A stretch of DNA of 64,000 nt from assembly GCF_036013975.1 (NCBI RefSeq), contig NZ_CP107904.1:3721001-3785000 (forward strand). The letters run 5' to 3'. This document shows, in pieces, positions 27,915 through 36,206 of the stretch; position 1 is the first letter of the stretch, and every line of letters starts with the position of its first letter. The translations under genes and the position numbers were made by a program. Source of the DNA: Kitasatospora sp. NBC_00458 (lineage in GTDB: Bacteria > Actinomycetota > Actinomycetes > Streptomycetales > Streptomycetaceae). A model generated the notes under the pieces. That model did no database searches, was not told the origin of the DNA, and worked only from the letters and a program-made list of their open reading frames with translations.

Positions 27915-29693
27915 TCAGCGGGTCGGCAGGAAGTGGTTCAGCACCAGGGTGAACCGCCGCTCACCCTCCTGCCAGTCCTTGTCGTTGTCCGGGCAGGACA
28001 GGTAGACGGCGTACGCGGTGCCGTCGTCGTCGATGAACTCGGCCTCGACGGCCCGCCGCCGGCCGCCCTCCTTCGCCGCGTAGCTGAACTCCCAGACCGC
28101 CGCGTCGTGCCCGTTCACCGCGACGCTGGTGAGCTTGTGCTGGCGGTACTCCTTGCGCTTGGAGACGGTGGTCTCCATCTGCCGCAGGTGGTCCAGCGGT
28201 TTGACCGACTGGCCGACCGTGACGGCGAACTGGAGGTAGTGCACCATCTTGTCCGGGCTGTAGTAGATCTGGGTCCCGTCGACGGAGCGCTCCCAGGCCG
28301 GGGTGGCCACCGGCAGCGGGAAGCGGAAGCCCGCCGGGTCGTCCACCCAGCGGTACCCGGCCGGCGCGGCTCCGGCACCGCTGTCGGCCGGCTCGGTGGG
28401 CTGCGGCTCCACGAGGGTCGGGCTGGGCTTGGCCACCGCCGTGCCGCTCGGCCGGGTCGCCAGGAAGGTCGCCCCGGCGGCCAGCACGGCCACGGCCAGC
28501 GCGACCGCGACGACGAGCAGCGCGCCACGGCGCTTGGCCGGTCCACGCGCGGGCGCGTCGGTGTACGCCACCGGCGCGACCGGCCCGGTGGGCGCCCCTT
28601 CGGGCACCCCGTGTCCCTGGAACGCCTCCACCCGCCGGGCCCCGGGCGACAGCTCGGACGACGGGCCGGACGGATCCGGGTCGGCGTCGCCCTCCGCGGG
28701 TGCCGCCGAACGGGGTACGGTCACCGCCTCCGGGCCCGCCCCGGACTGCGCTCCGGCCCCCGCCTCCGCCCCGGCCGACTCACCCGAACGGTCCACCACC
28801 GGCACCGACTGCGTCGGCATCCGCACCGGGGCGACCGGCTTGAGCCCCAGGGTGTGCCCGGCCTGCACCTCGGCCAGCATCCGGGCCGCCTCGTCCGCGG
28901 TCGGCCGCTCGTCCGGGTCCTTGGCCATCAGCGCCGCCAGCACCGGCCCCAGCGGCCCGGCCCGGCGCGGCTCCGGCAGCGGGTCGCCGACCACCGCGGC
29001 CAGCGTGGTCAGCGGCGAGGTGCGGCGGAACGGCGAGTCGCCTTCCACCGCCGCGTACAGCGTCGCCCCGAGACCCCACAGGTCCGAGGCCGGTCCGGGC
29101 CGGTCGCCCTGCGCCCGCTCGGGCGCCAGGTAGTCCGGCGAGCCGACCAGGTCCCCCGGACGGGTCAGCTCCGCCGACCCCTCGTAGGTGGCGATCCCGA
29201 AGTCCAGCAGCACCGCCCGCCCGGTGCCGTGCTCCAGCAGCACGTTGGCCGGCTTCACGTCCCGGTGCAGCACGCCCAGCTGGTGGCCCCGGTGCAGCGC
29301 GGCCAGCACCTGGCTGCCCACCTCGGCGGCGGCGCGCGGCGGCAGCGTGCCGTCCTGGCTGATCACGTCGGCCAGCGAGCGGCCGTCGACCAGCTCCATC
29401 ACGATCCACGGCCGGCCGTCCTGCTCCAGCACGTCGTGCACGGTGATCACGCCGGGGTGCTTGATCCGGGCGGCCGCGCTGGCCTCCCGCTTCATCCGGG
29501 CGTGCAGGATCTGCAGCTCGTCCTCGGGCAGGTGGTTGACGGTGAGCTCCTTGACCGCGACCTCGCGGTCGAGCATCCGGTCCCAGGCCCGCCAGACCGT
29601 GCCCATCCCGCCCCGGCCCAGCCGGTCACCCAGCTCGTAGCGTCCGGCCAGCAGCCGCTCCTCGGCCGCCTCCGGCCGGTCCTCCGCGCCCAT
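27915..29693 (-). CDS. transmembrane serine/threonine protein kinase (PknB-type)
   Basis: A 592-residue kinase; ATG follows AGGGGGAG. The kinase domain (about 19-280) is complete: glycine loop GRGGMGTVW, ATP-anchoring Lys in VAVKEL, catalytic HRDVKPANVLL, DFGIA and the APE-like APERAQ. A Ser/Pro/Ala-rich linker leads to one membrane helix (about 393-415) and a ~170-residue extracytoplasmic domain (WVDDPAGFRFPLP ... WEFSYAAKEGG). No PASTA repeats are present. It probably senses an external signal and phosphorylates cytoplasmic targets. The kinase at 31758-33752 has the same plan, so the two look like paralogues on either side of a pseudokinase. Confidence 0.93.
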   Translation of the reverse strand: MGAEDRPEAAEERLLAGRYELGDRLGRGGMGTVWRAWDRMLDREVAVKELTVNHLPEDELQILHARMKREASAAARIKHPGVITVHDVLEQDGRPWIVMELVDGRSLADVISQDGTLPPRAAAEVGSQVLAALHRGHQLGVLHRDVKPANVLLEHGTGRAVLLDFGIATYEGSAELTRPGDLVGSPDYLAPERAQGDRPGPASDLWGLGATLYAAVEGDSPFRRTSPLTTLAAVVGDPLPEPRRAGPLGPVLAALMAKDPDERPTADEAARMLAEVQAGHTLGLKPVAPVRMPTQSVPVVDRSGESAGAEAGAGAQSGAGPEAVTVPRSAAPAEGDADPDPSGPSSELSPGARRVEAFQGHGVPEGAPTGPVAPVAYTDAPARGPAKRRGALLVVAVALAVAVLAAGATFLATRPSGTAVAKPSPTLVEPQPTEPADSGAGAAPAGYRWVDDPAGFRFPLPVATPAWERSVDGTQIYYSPDKMVHYLQFAVTVGQSVKPLDHLRQMETTVSKRKEYRQHKLTSVAVNGHDAAVWEFSYAAKEGGRRRAVEAEFIDDDGTAYAVYLSCPDNDKDWQEGERRFTLVLNHFLPTR

Positions 29694-29879
29694 CCGCGAC
29701 CGCTCCCCCTCATTCGCCTGCCGTCACCGCGACAGAGGGCCCGGTACAGACCACTCGGTGCAGACCACTCGGTGCAGACCACCAATCGAACACATCTCAC
29801 GGACACATTAGGCGCCCGTTCCCCGCCCCGGTAATCTCCCCCACCCGCCGACCCGCCGGTGACGGCCCGGCAGGTTCCG

Positions 29880-30992
29880 TCAGCCTGCGAACAGCACCAC
29901 GGCCACCACACCGAGCACCAGCAGCAGGAAGACGCCGCCGACCAGCACCGGGCCGAGCAGCGCCGGCGGTATCAGCGGCCGCCGCTCCGGACCGGGACCG
30001 TCCGCGGCGGGCCGCTCCGCGGGGAGCCGCTCCGACTTCGCGGCGGCCCGGCCGCCCGGACGCCGCCTGCGCGGCGCCGGCACCACCGGTCCCGCCGCCC
30101 GCGGCTCCAGCACCCGCGCCGCCCGCTCCTCGCCGACCGGCTCCGGCGCGGCCGCCAGCAGCGCCGCCAGCTCCCCCCGGATCTCCACCGCCGTCGGCCG
30201 CAGCCCCGGGTCGGGCTGCAACAGCCTTTCCACCAGCGGGCCCAGCGGCCCGCACGCGGCCGACGGCTCCCGCCGGCCGTCGCGAACCGCCGTGACCAGC
30301 TCCGGCACCCCGTTCTCCGGGTACGGCGAGCGGCCGGTCACCAGCCGGTGCAGCAGCACCCCGAGCGCCCAGCAGTCGCCGGCCGGACCGCCGTCCAGCG
30401 GCCAGCGCTCGGCCACCGGCCCGGCCAGGGTGGCCCGGACCTCGTACCGGCGGCGCCCGCCCGGTCCGCCCAGCTCCTCCGCCAGCGCCTCCTGCGCGGT
30501 CCCGGACAGCAGGCCGCCCAGCAGCGCCGCGCCGTCCTCGCAGACCAGCACCGACTCGGTGGTCAGGTTGCCGTGCGCCAGACCCGCCTCGTGCAGCGCC
30601 CGCAGCGCGCCCACCAGGTCCGCCGCCAACTCGGCCGCCCGGTAGGGCGGGACCGGTCCGGCCGCGACCAGCTCGGCCAGCGGCACCCCGGCCGGGCGCT
30701 CCTCGACGGTCCAGAGCAGATCGCCCTCGACGAAGGCCCCGGCCCCCTGGAGCAGCCGCGGATGCCGCGGCGCCGTGGAGCCGACCGCCGCCACCCGGCG
30801 GACCAGCCGCTCGCTCTGCTCCGGCACCGGGTCGTCCGGTTCGCGGCCCCCGGTCAGCAGCGCCGGCAGCTCCAGCGCCCGCAGCCGGACGACGTCACCG
30901 GTCCGTTCGTCCACAGCGAGAGCACTCACCGCCGCCGGACGGTCCGTCAGCCGGTAACGCCCCGCCAGCATCTGCCCCGGACCCGCTCGCAT
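29880..30992 (-). CDS. kinase-fold pseudokinase with C-terminal membrane anchor
   Basis: A 370-residue protein with the outline of a Ser/Thr kinase (LAGRYRLTDRP at the start, the HGNLTTESVLV catalytic-loop position, WALGVLLHRLVTGRSPY in the C-lobe). Key residues are missing: the glycine loop is absent, HRD reads HGN, and DFG is replaced by LGG. Catalysis is therefore unlikely. The last ~28 residues are one hydrophobic helix (LVGGVFLLLVLGVVAVVLF), so it is tail-anchored with the kinase fold in the cytoplasm. It lies between two active receptor kinases, so it may act as a scaffold or allosteric partner. That role is inferred. Confidence 0.88.
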   Translation of the reverse strand: MRAGPGQMLAGRYRLTDRPAAVSALAVDERTGDVVRLRALELPALLTGGREPDDPVPEQSERLVRRVAAVGSTAPRHPRLLQGAGAFVEGDLLWTVEERPAGVPLAELVAAGPVPPYRAAELAADLVGALRALHEAGLAHGNLTTESVLVCEDGAALLGGLLSGTAQEALAEELGGPGGRRRYEVRATLAGPVAERWPLDGGPAGDCWALGVLLHRLVTGRSPYPENGVPELVTAVRDGRREPSAACGPLGPLVERLLQPDPGLRPTAVEIRGELAALLAAAPEPVGEERAARVLEPRAAGPVVPAPRRRRPGGRAAAKSERLPAERPAADGPGPERRPLIPPALLGPVLVGGVFLLLVLGVVAVVLFAG

Positions 30993-31184
30993 GCGTGTTC
31001 CTCTCGCTCACCACCCAGCCTAAGGCGTGTCCGACCGTTCCCGCCGGGCGCGCGGCCCCCGGCCCCCGGTCACGGGGCGTCCGCTCCGCCACCCGGCGGA
31101 GCGGGCACCGCACCGACACCGCCCGCCGACCCGGCGGCAAGGGCCGGGCCCGGCCCGGCGGGCCGTCGGATTAGGCTCGGTCCC

Positions 31185-31730
31185 ATGGACTGGACCGATC
31201 TCATCGACACGGCCTTCGACGTGGCCGGCAACAGCAACAGCGACAACCGGGCCGCGGCCCTGCGCACCGTCGAGGCGAACGTCGCGCCCGACGAGAAGCC
31301 GGTCGCCTCCACGGCCGGGCGCCACCCCGATCACTTCCGCAAGGGAGTGCTGGTCCTGACCACCCACCGGCTGCTGTTCCTGAAGGACGGCAAGCCGCCC
31401 GTGCCGGTTCCGCTCGCCGCGGTGACCGACGCGACCGTCACCAAGACCCGGATCAACGGGGAGGTGCTGCTGGTGGTCGCCCTCACCGGATCGCACCGCT
31501 TCGAGGACGTGGTCAAGGCCGAGGTCTTCGCCGAGCAGGTCCGGGCGGCCGCCCGGCTGGCGCGCAACGCCCAGCGGCAGGAGCTCGCCGCCCCGGCCGC
31601 AGCGCCCGCCGCGGCCGTCTCCTCCGGCACCGAGCTGCTCGACCAGCTGGAGCGGCTGGCCGGCCTGCACGCCGCGGGCGCCCTCACCGACGAGGAGTTC
31701 AGCCGCGCCAAGCAGCGCCTGATCGGCTGA
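31185..31730 (+). CDS. PH-like and SHOCT domain protein
   Basis: A 181-residue cytoplasmic protein. Residues about 40-120 (KGVLVLTTHRLLFL, VPLAAVTDATVTK, ALTGSHRFEDV) have the strand pattern of a YokE/bacterial PH-like domain. The C-terminal ~35 residues (LDQLERLAGLHAAGALTDEEFSRAKQRLIG) are a SHOCT motif, common on the ends of membrane or oligomerising proteins. No signal peptide. It is the only plus-strand gene within the kinase group and is convergent with the downstream kinase, sharing a hairpin terminator. Function is unknown. Confidence 0.85.
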   Translation: MDWTDLIDTAFDVAGNSNSDNRAAALRTVEANVAPDEKPVASTAGRHPDHFRKGVLVLTTHRLLFLKDGKPPVPVPLAAVTDATVTKTRINGEVLLVVALTGSHRFEDVVKAEVFAEQVRAAARLARNAQRQELAAPAAAPAAAVSSGTELLDQLERLAGLHAAGALTDEEFSRAKQRLIG

Positions 31731-31746
31731 CCCCCGCACCCGCCCG

Positions 31747-31770
31747 GCCGGCGCCGCTCACGGCGCCGGC
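31747..31770. terminator. hairpin across a kinase stop codon
   Basis: A perfect 10-bp stem (GCCGGCGCCG and complement) whose 4-nt loop includes most of the stop codon of the minus-strand kinase. It separates the convergent PH/SHOCT and kinase genes. Confidence 0.65.
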
Positions 31771-33752
31771 TGGAAGGTGTCGAAGGAGGTCTGCCGCGCC
31801 TGCGCGTTCTGCGGCGCGCTCCACTCCGCGTCCGGGGACGTCCAGTAGATCGCGTAGCCGTACTTGGCCGGGGAGCCGGTCACGAAGCCCCGGTTGAGCG
31901 AGTGCATCCGCGGCGTGCCGTTGGTCCACTCCCAGTCGGCGGCGTTGCTCCACTCGCGGTAGCCGACGGCCTGCAGCTGCACCCGCTGGTAGTTGCTGAC
32001 CTGCGCGCGCAGGCCCGGCTCGGACTCCTGCCAGTCGGCGAGGGCGTTCGGTCCCGGCGTGGTGGTCCACTCGATCCGCAGGGTGCTGCCGTTGCCCTTG
32101 AAGACCCGGCGGATCGACTCCGAGCCGGTGAGCTGCAGCCAGTCCGGCAGCACGACCGAGAAGCCGGACGGGTCCTTGTACTCGTGGAACCCGGCCGGCA
32201 CGACGGCCCCCGTGGGGGTCGGCGTCGGGGCCGGGGTCTGGGGCGGCGTCGAGGCCGGGCTCACCGGCGGCACCGGGGCGGTCTCGGGCGGTGCGGCCGG
32301 ATCCGTCGTCCCCGCCGGGGCCGGGTCCGCCGGTGCGGGGGCCGCCGAGGTCGCGGACGCGGCCGCCGGCGGGGCGTCGGGGGAGTTCGCGGTGGACGCC
32401 GTCACCGACGCGGTGCCGTGCGCGCCCTCGGCCGACCCGTCGCCGGAGCCGCCGAGCGCCTGGACCAGGACCACCACGCCCGCGATCAGCAGCAGCACCA
32501 CGACCACCGTCGCCACGGCGAGCCGCCGCCGGCCCTTCCGCGGGTCCGCGCCGGCCGCCTGCGTCGCGCCCAGCGTCCACTCGCTGGTCACCGGCCGGGC
32601 CGCCTCGGGCTCCGGCTCCGCGGGGCCGGGCTGCGCGGACGCCACCGGTGCCGCGGGCTCGGTCGCGGGCTCGGCCGCGGGCTCCGCGACGGGCGGTGCG
32701 GCCCGCTCGCCGCTCGCGGCGTCCGCGGCCCGGCTGCCCACCCGGACGGTCCCGAGCAGTCCGCCGACGGTCCGCCCGCCCTTCTCCGGCTTCCCGGCCG
32801 CGGGCTTCTCCGCCGCCGGGCCGGCCGGCTCCTCCGCAGCCCCGTCGCCCGGCTTCCCCGACGGCGTGCCACCGCCCGCCAGCGGCACCGCCTGCTCGGT
32901 GGTCGACTCGGCCCGCGCCGTCGCCTCCGCCGCCACCCGCTTGAGCATCGACCGGGTCTGCGAGGCGGTCAGCCGCTCCTCCGGGTCCTTGGCCAGCAGC
33001 CCCTCGATCACCTGCCGCAGCGGCCCGGCGTTCACCGGGACGGTCAGCTCCTCCGTCATCACGGCCGTGAGCGTGGCCAGCGCCGAGCCGCGGTCGTACG
33101 GCGGCCGGCCCTCGACCATCGCGTACAGCGTGCCGCCCAGCGACCAGAGGTCGGCCGGCGGCCCGGGCTTCTGCCCGCGGGCCCGCTCCGGGGATATGTA
33201 CGAGGGCGCGCCCACCAGCATCCCGGTGGAGGTCACCGACGGGTCGCCCTCCACGCTGGCGATGCCGAAGTCCGTGAGCACCACCCGGCCCTGCTCGCCG
33301 ATCAGCACGTTGGACGGCTTGACGTCCCGGTGGAGGATGCCGTGCGCGTGCGCGGCGCTGAGCACGCCCAGCACGTCCAGCGCGATCTCGGCCGCCCGGG
33401 CCGGCTCCAGCGGGCCGTCCTCCCGGATCACGTCCGCCAGCGAGCGGGACTCCACCAGCTCCATGACGATCCACGGCCGGTCGTCCTCCTCGACCACGTC
33501 GAAGACGGTGACCGCCGAGTTGTGCCGGATCCGGGCCGTCGCCTTGGCCTCGCGCAGCGTCCGGACGATCAGCCGGTGCTTCTCGTCCTCCTCGACGCTG
33601 GCGTTCATCCGCAGCTCCTTGACCGCGACCGTGCGGCCCAGCATCTCGTCCTCGGCGCGCCAGACGGTGCCCATGCCGCCGCGACCGAGCACCGCGTCCA
33701 GCCGGTAGCGTCCGGCCAGGAGGCGGCCGGTGGAACCCTGCGCCTGGGTCAT
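31758..33752 (-). CDS. transmembrane serine/threonine protein kinase (second copy of the type)
   Basis: A 664-residue kinase; ATG at 33752 after GGGGGAAC. The kinase domain (about 10-275) is complete: GRGGMGTVW, VAVKEL, HRDVKPSNVLI, DFGIA, SPERARG. A very long Ala/Pro/Glu/Thr-rich linker (about 285-460) is followed by one membrane helix (VATVVVVLLLIAGVVVLVQ) and an extracytoplasmic domain (YKDPSGFSVVLPDWL ... WSAPQNAQARQT) with the same GF-x-V/F-PxP layout as the kinase at 27915-29693. It likely arose by duplication. No ligand can be named. The divergent gene encodes a small membrane protein. Confidence 0.93.
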   Translation of the reverse strand: MTQAQGSTGRLLAGRYRLDAVLGRGGMGTVWRAEDEMLGRTVAVKELRMNASVEEDEKHRLIVRTLREAKATARIRHNSAVTVFDVVEEDDRPWIVMELVESRSLADVIREDGPLEPARAAEIALDVLGVLSAAHAHGILHRDVKPSNVLIGEQGRVVLTDFGIASVEGDPSVTSTGMLVGAPSYISPERARGQKPGPPADLWSLGGTLYAMVEGRPPYDRGSALATLTAVMTEELTVPVNAGPLRQVIEGLLAKDPEERLTASQTRSMLKRVAAEATARAESTTEQAVPLAGGGTPSGKPGDGAAEEPAGPAAEKPAAGKPEKGGRTVGGLLGTVRVGSRAADAASGERAAPPVAEPAAEPATEPAAPVASAQPGPAEPEPEAARPVTSEWTLGATQAAGADPRKGRRRLAVATVVVVLLLIAGVVVLVQALGGSGDGSAEGAHGTASVTASTANSPDAPPAAASATSAAPAPADPAPAGTTDPAAPPETAPVPPVSPASTPPQTPAPTPTPTGAVVPAGFHEYKDPSGFSVVLPDWLQLTGSESIRRVFKGNGSTLRIEWTTTPGPNALADWQESEPGLRAQVSNYQRVQLQAVGYREWSNAADWEWTNGTPRMHSLNRGFVTGSPAKYGYAIYWTSPDAEWSAPQNAQARQTSFDTFQPAP

Positions 33753-34006
33753 TCGGAACGTTCCCCCATGTGGTGCTGGCGGTCGTGGTGACGGCGTGTC
33801 GGACCGGCGTCGGGGCCGAACGCCCAAGCCTCCATCATCCCCTGTCCGGGATGCCCTCGACCACCCGGCCCCCGGCCACCCTGGCACCGGAGGCGTCCCG
33901 GCACGGCGCTCCGTGCCCGATCTGTGATCGAAAACTCTGTCCGTCCTGCTCCGGGCACTGCTACCGTGCGGCAGTTCACCGTCCTTCCGGGGGGAATTCG
34001 ACGTCC

Positions 34007-34597
34007 ATGACCGCACCCGAAGCCGGCGCTGACGGCCAGTCGGGCCGACCGCCGACGGCCCAGCACTTCTCGGTCGCACCGGAACCGGAGTCACCGGAGG
34101 GGTACGTGGCCCCCGGAATGCCCGGCGGCCCGATGGCCGGTTACCACCCCGGCACTCCCACCGTCTCCGACGCCCCGGGCGGAGCCGGCGGTTCCGCTCG
34201 CCGCTACCGCACCGGCCGGGCCCTCGCGCTGGCCGTCGCCGCGATGCTGGTCTGCGCCCTCGCCTACGGCCTGGCTCCGCCCCGTGCCGCGAGCACCGTC
34301 GGCTGGCTGGCGATCGCCCCGGCCGCCGCCGTCGCCTGGCCGCTCGGCCGGCTGGGCGGCCCGGGCCGGCTGCTGCCGCCGCTGGGCGCACTGCTGTCGG
34401 CCGGCGCGCTCCTCCTCGGCCAGGTGCTCGGCCGGACCCGCCGGCTGCACGCACTGGACGGCACCCCGTACGACGAGCTGCTGCGCGACGCCCTGACGCT
34501 CTGGCGGGACGACCGCCGCCTGCTGGACGTGGTCTTCTACGGGATCGCCGTGATCGGCGGCTTCCTGCTGACCCGCAGGGCCGCCACCCGGCAGTAG
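34007..34597 (+). CDS. small membrane protein of unknown function
   Basis: A 196-residue protein. A polar Pro/Gly-rich head (~65 residues) precedes about four hydrophobic helices (LALAVAAMLVCALAYGLA; WLAIAPAAAVAWPLG; LLPPLGALLSAGALLLGQVLG; VFYGIAVIGGFLL) and a short basic tail. The chosen ATG has a GGGGGGAA tract 13 bases upstream, so the start is moderately sure. It is divergent from the second kinase across 254 bp. I recognise no family. Its terminator has been split by the IS30 element downstream. Confidence 0.72.
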   Translation: MTAPEAGADGQSGRPPTAQHFSVAPEPESPEGYVAPGMPGGPMAGYHPGTPTVSDAPGGAGGSARRYRTGRALALAVAAMLVCALAYGLAPPRAASTVGWLAIAPAAAVAWPLGRLGGPGRLLPPLGALLSAGALLLGQVLGRTRRLHALDGTPYDELLRDALTLWRDDRRLLDVVFYGIAVIGGFLLTRRAATRQ

Positions 34598-34673
34598 GGC
34601 GCGCCCGGCGGGGCCTCCGGGCGGCCCGCCGCATCCCGTCCGCCGCCGGCCGCCGCGAGGCCCGCGAACGCCG

Positions 34674-34683
34674 CGGGGCCCCC
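34674..34683. terminator. left arm of a terminator split by an IS element
   Basis: CGGGGCCCCC here is perfectly complementary to GGGGGCCCCG at 36182-36191. Removing the IS and one copy of AAC leaves a 10-bp stem with a 13-nt loop between convergent genes, as expected of a bidirectional terminator. Confidence 0.65.
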
Positions 34684-34692
34684 GCCGCGAAC

Positions 34693-34720
34693 CTTGGGTT
34701 CTAACGGTCCTCGCAACACC
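34693..34720 (+). repeat. IS30 left inverted repeat
   Basis: 28 bp, beginning CTTGGGTTCTAACGG and ending CGCAACACC; 24 of 28 positions match the complement of the right end. Confidence 0.88.
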
Positions 34721-34728
34721 CGTGATCG

Positions 34729-36138
34729 ATGGGAGTTGCGGGGACCGTGGGCGTTGGACGCGATGATCTTTCGGGGTTGAGGGAGCGTTTCCTTGCGCGG
34801 CTGGATGCCGTGGGGAACGTGACCGTGGTGGCGCGTGAGCTGGGGATGAACCGGAACACCGCCTTCGGCTGGGCCCGGAAGGCCGGACAGAGCTCGGTGC
34901 GCCTGCCACGGCGGCACCCCGGGCGCGACGAGTACGAGCGGCTCCGGGCCGGGGGTGTCGCGCGTCAGGAGGCGGCCCGGCGGGTCGGTGTGAGCGAGCG
35001 CACGGCCAGGGACTGGGACCAGGGCGTCAAGAAGAGTGCCATGACGCGGACCTATCCCGACGGCCGCCGTGTCGACTACGCCACCGGGACCGTCACGATG
35101 TGCGGTGTGACCACGGCACCAGTGGGCCTGACGGCCCTGGAACAGCAACTGCACCCGAGGTTCCTGACACTGGCCGAGCGCGAACGGATACGGGATCTCC
35201 AGGCACTCGGTCAGTCGTTGCGGGCGATCGGACGTGCCCTGGGGCGGCCGGCGAGCACGGTCAAGCGGGAGATCGACGCGAACTCGGGCAGCAAGGGATA
35301 CCAGCCCTACGCGGCCCACCGGGCGGCCGCCGCACGCAGGCCCCGGCCCAAGGAGCGCAAGCTGCTGCGCGAGGGACGACTGCGCGGCTTCGTGCAGGAC
35401 AGACTGCGCGTCCGGTGGTCACCGGAACAGATCTGCCACGCTCTACCGACGGAGCATCCCGACGACGAGAGCATGCGGGTGAGCGTGGAAACGATCTACC
35501 AGGCGCTGTACTTCCAGGCCCGTGGCGGCCTGAAACGGGAAGTACAGGCAGCCGTCCGCTCCGGCCGGACCCGCCGCAAACCCCGCCGCGACCCCGAGCG
35601 GCGCACCCCGCGGTTCATCGACCCGATGGTGATGATCAGCGACCGACCCGCCGACGTCGAGGACCGGGCCGTGCCCGGTCACTGGGAAGGGGACCTGATC
35701 ATCGGCGCGGGCGGCCGCTCCGCGATCGCCACCCTGGTCGAGCGCAGCACCCGTTACACCATGCTGGTCCACCTGCCGGGCGGTGCCCACGACGCCGAGA
35801 CCGTCCGCGACGGCCTCGTCCGCACCATCCAGACCCTGCCCGCCCACCTGCGCGGCTCCCTCACCTGGGACCAGGGCAGCGAGATGGCACGCCACAGGCA
35901 GTTCACCATGGCCACCGGCATGCCCGTCTACTTCTGCGACCCCGCCTCACCCTGGCAACGCGGTTCGAACGAGAACACGAACGGGCTCCTGCGGCAGTAC
36001 TTCCCGAAGGGAACCGACCTCAGCCCGCACAGCCCCGAAGACCTCGAACACGTCGCCCAAGAACTCAACGGCCGCCCACGCAAGACGCTCGGCTGGGATA
36101 CCCCAGCCGAGCGTCTACGTGATCTACTCACCACCTAA
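34729..36138 (+). CDS. IS30-family transposase
   Basis: A 469-residue DDE transposase. An N-terminal region (about 1-105) holds helix-turn-helix motifs (VARELGMNRNTAFGWARKAG; ARRVGVSERTARDW). The usual IS30 HTH follows (LGQSLRAIGRALGRPASTVKREI). The DDE core has WEGDLIIG (first Asp), TWDQGSEMA (second Asp) and NENTNGLLRQYFPKGT (Glu). The extra N-terminal HTH makes it longer than the classic ~380-residue IS30 enzyme. The frame is uninterrupted and fills the element from 9 bp after the left repeat to 9 bp before the right. A GTG at 34748 is an alternative start. Confidence 0.95.
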   Translation: MGVAGTVGVGRDDLSGLRERFLARLDAVGNVTVVARELGMNRNTAFGWARKAGQSSVRLPRRHPGRDEYERLRAGGVARQEAARRVGVSERTARDWDQGVKKSAMTRTYPDGRRVDYATGTVTMCGVTTAPVGLTALEQQLHPRFLTLAERERIRDLQALGQSLRAIGRALGRPASTVKREIDANSGSKGYQPYAAHRAAAARRPRPKERKLLREGRLRGFVQDRLRVRWSPEQICHALPTEHPDDESMRVSVETIYQALYFQARGGLKREVQAAVRSGRTRRKPRRDPERRTPRFIDPMVMISDRPADVEDRAVPGHWEGDLIIGAGGRSAIATLVERSTRYTMLVHLPGGAHDAETVRDGLVRTIQTLPAHLRGSLTWDQGSEMARHRQFTMATGMPVYFCDPASPWQRGSNENTNGLLRQYFPKGTDLSPHSPEDLEHVAQELNGRPRKTLGWDTPAERLRDLLTT

Positions 36139-36146
36139 AACCAAGT

Positions 36147-36174
36147 GGTGTTGCGACGACCCCTTGAACCCAAG
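36147..36174 (-). repeat. IS30 right inverted repeat
   Basis: 28 bp, complement of the left end with four mismatches, followed directly by the AAC target duplication. Confidence 0.88.
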
Positions 36175-36181
36175 AACGGAC

Positions 36182-36191
36182 GGGGGCCCCG
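36182..36191. terminator. right arm of the terminator split by the IS element
   Basis: GGGGGCCCCG, complementary to the arm at 34674-34683, lies 16 bases after the guaB3 stop. With the IS in its loop the hairpin can hardly form, so both neighbouring genes have probably lost this terminator. Confidence 0.65.
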
Positions 36192-36206
36192 GCGCGCGGG
36201 ACGGGC

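Larger units (their letters stand above)
34693..36174 (+). mobile_element. IS30-family insertion sequence, apparently intact
   Basis: 1,482 bp, bounded by 28-bp imperfect inverted repeats (34693-34720 and 36147-36174, four mismatches; outer part CTTGGGTTC) and flanked on both sides by AAC (34690-34692, 36175-36177), a 3-bp target duplication. It holds one full-length transposase gene. The intact ends, duplication and open frame suggest a recent insertion. Confidence 0.92.
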
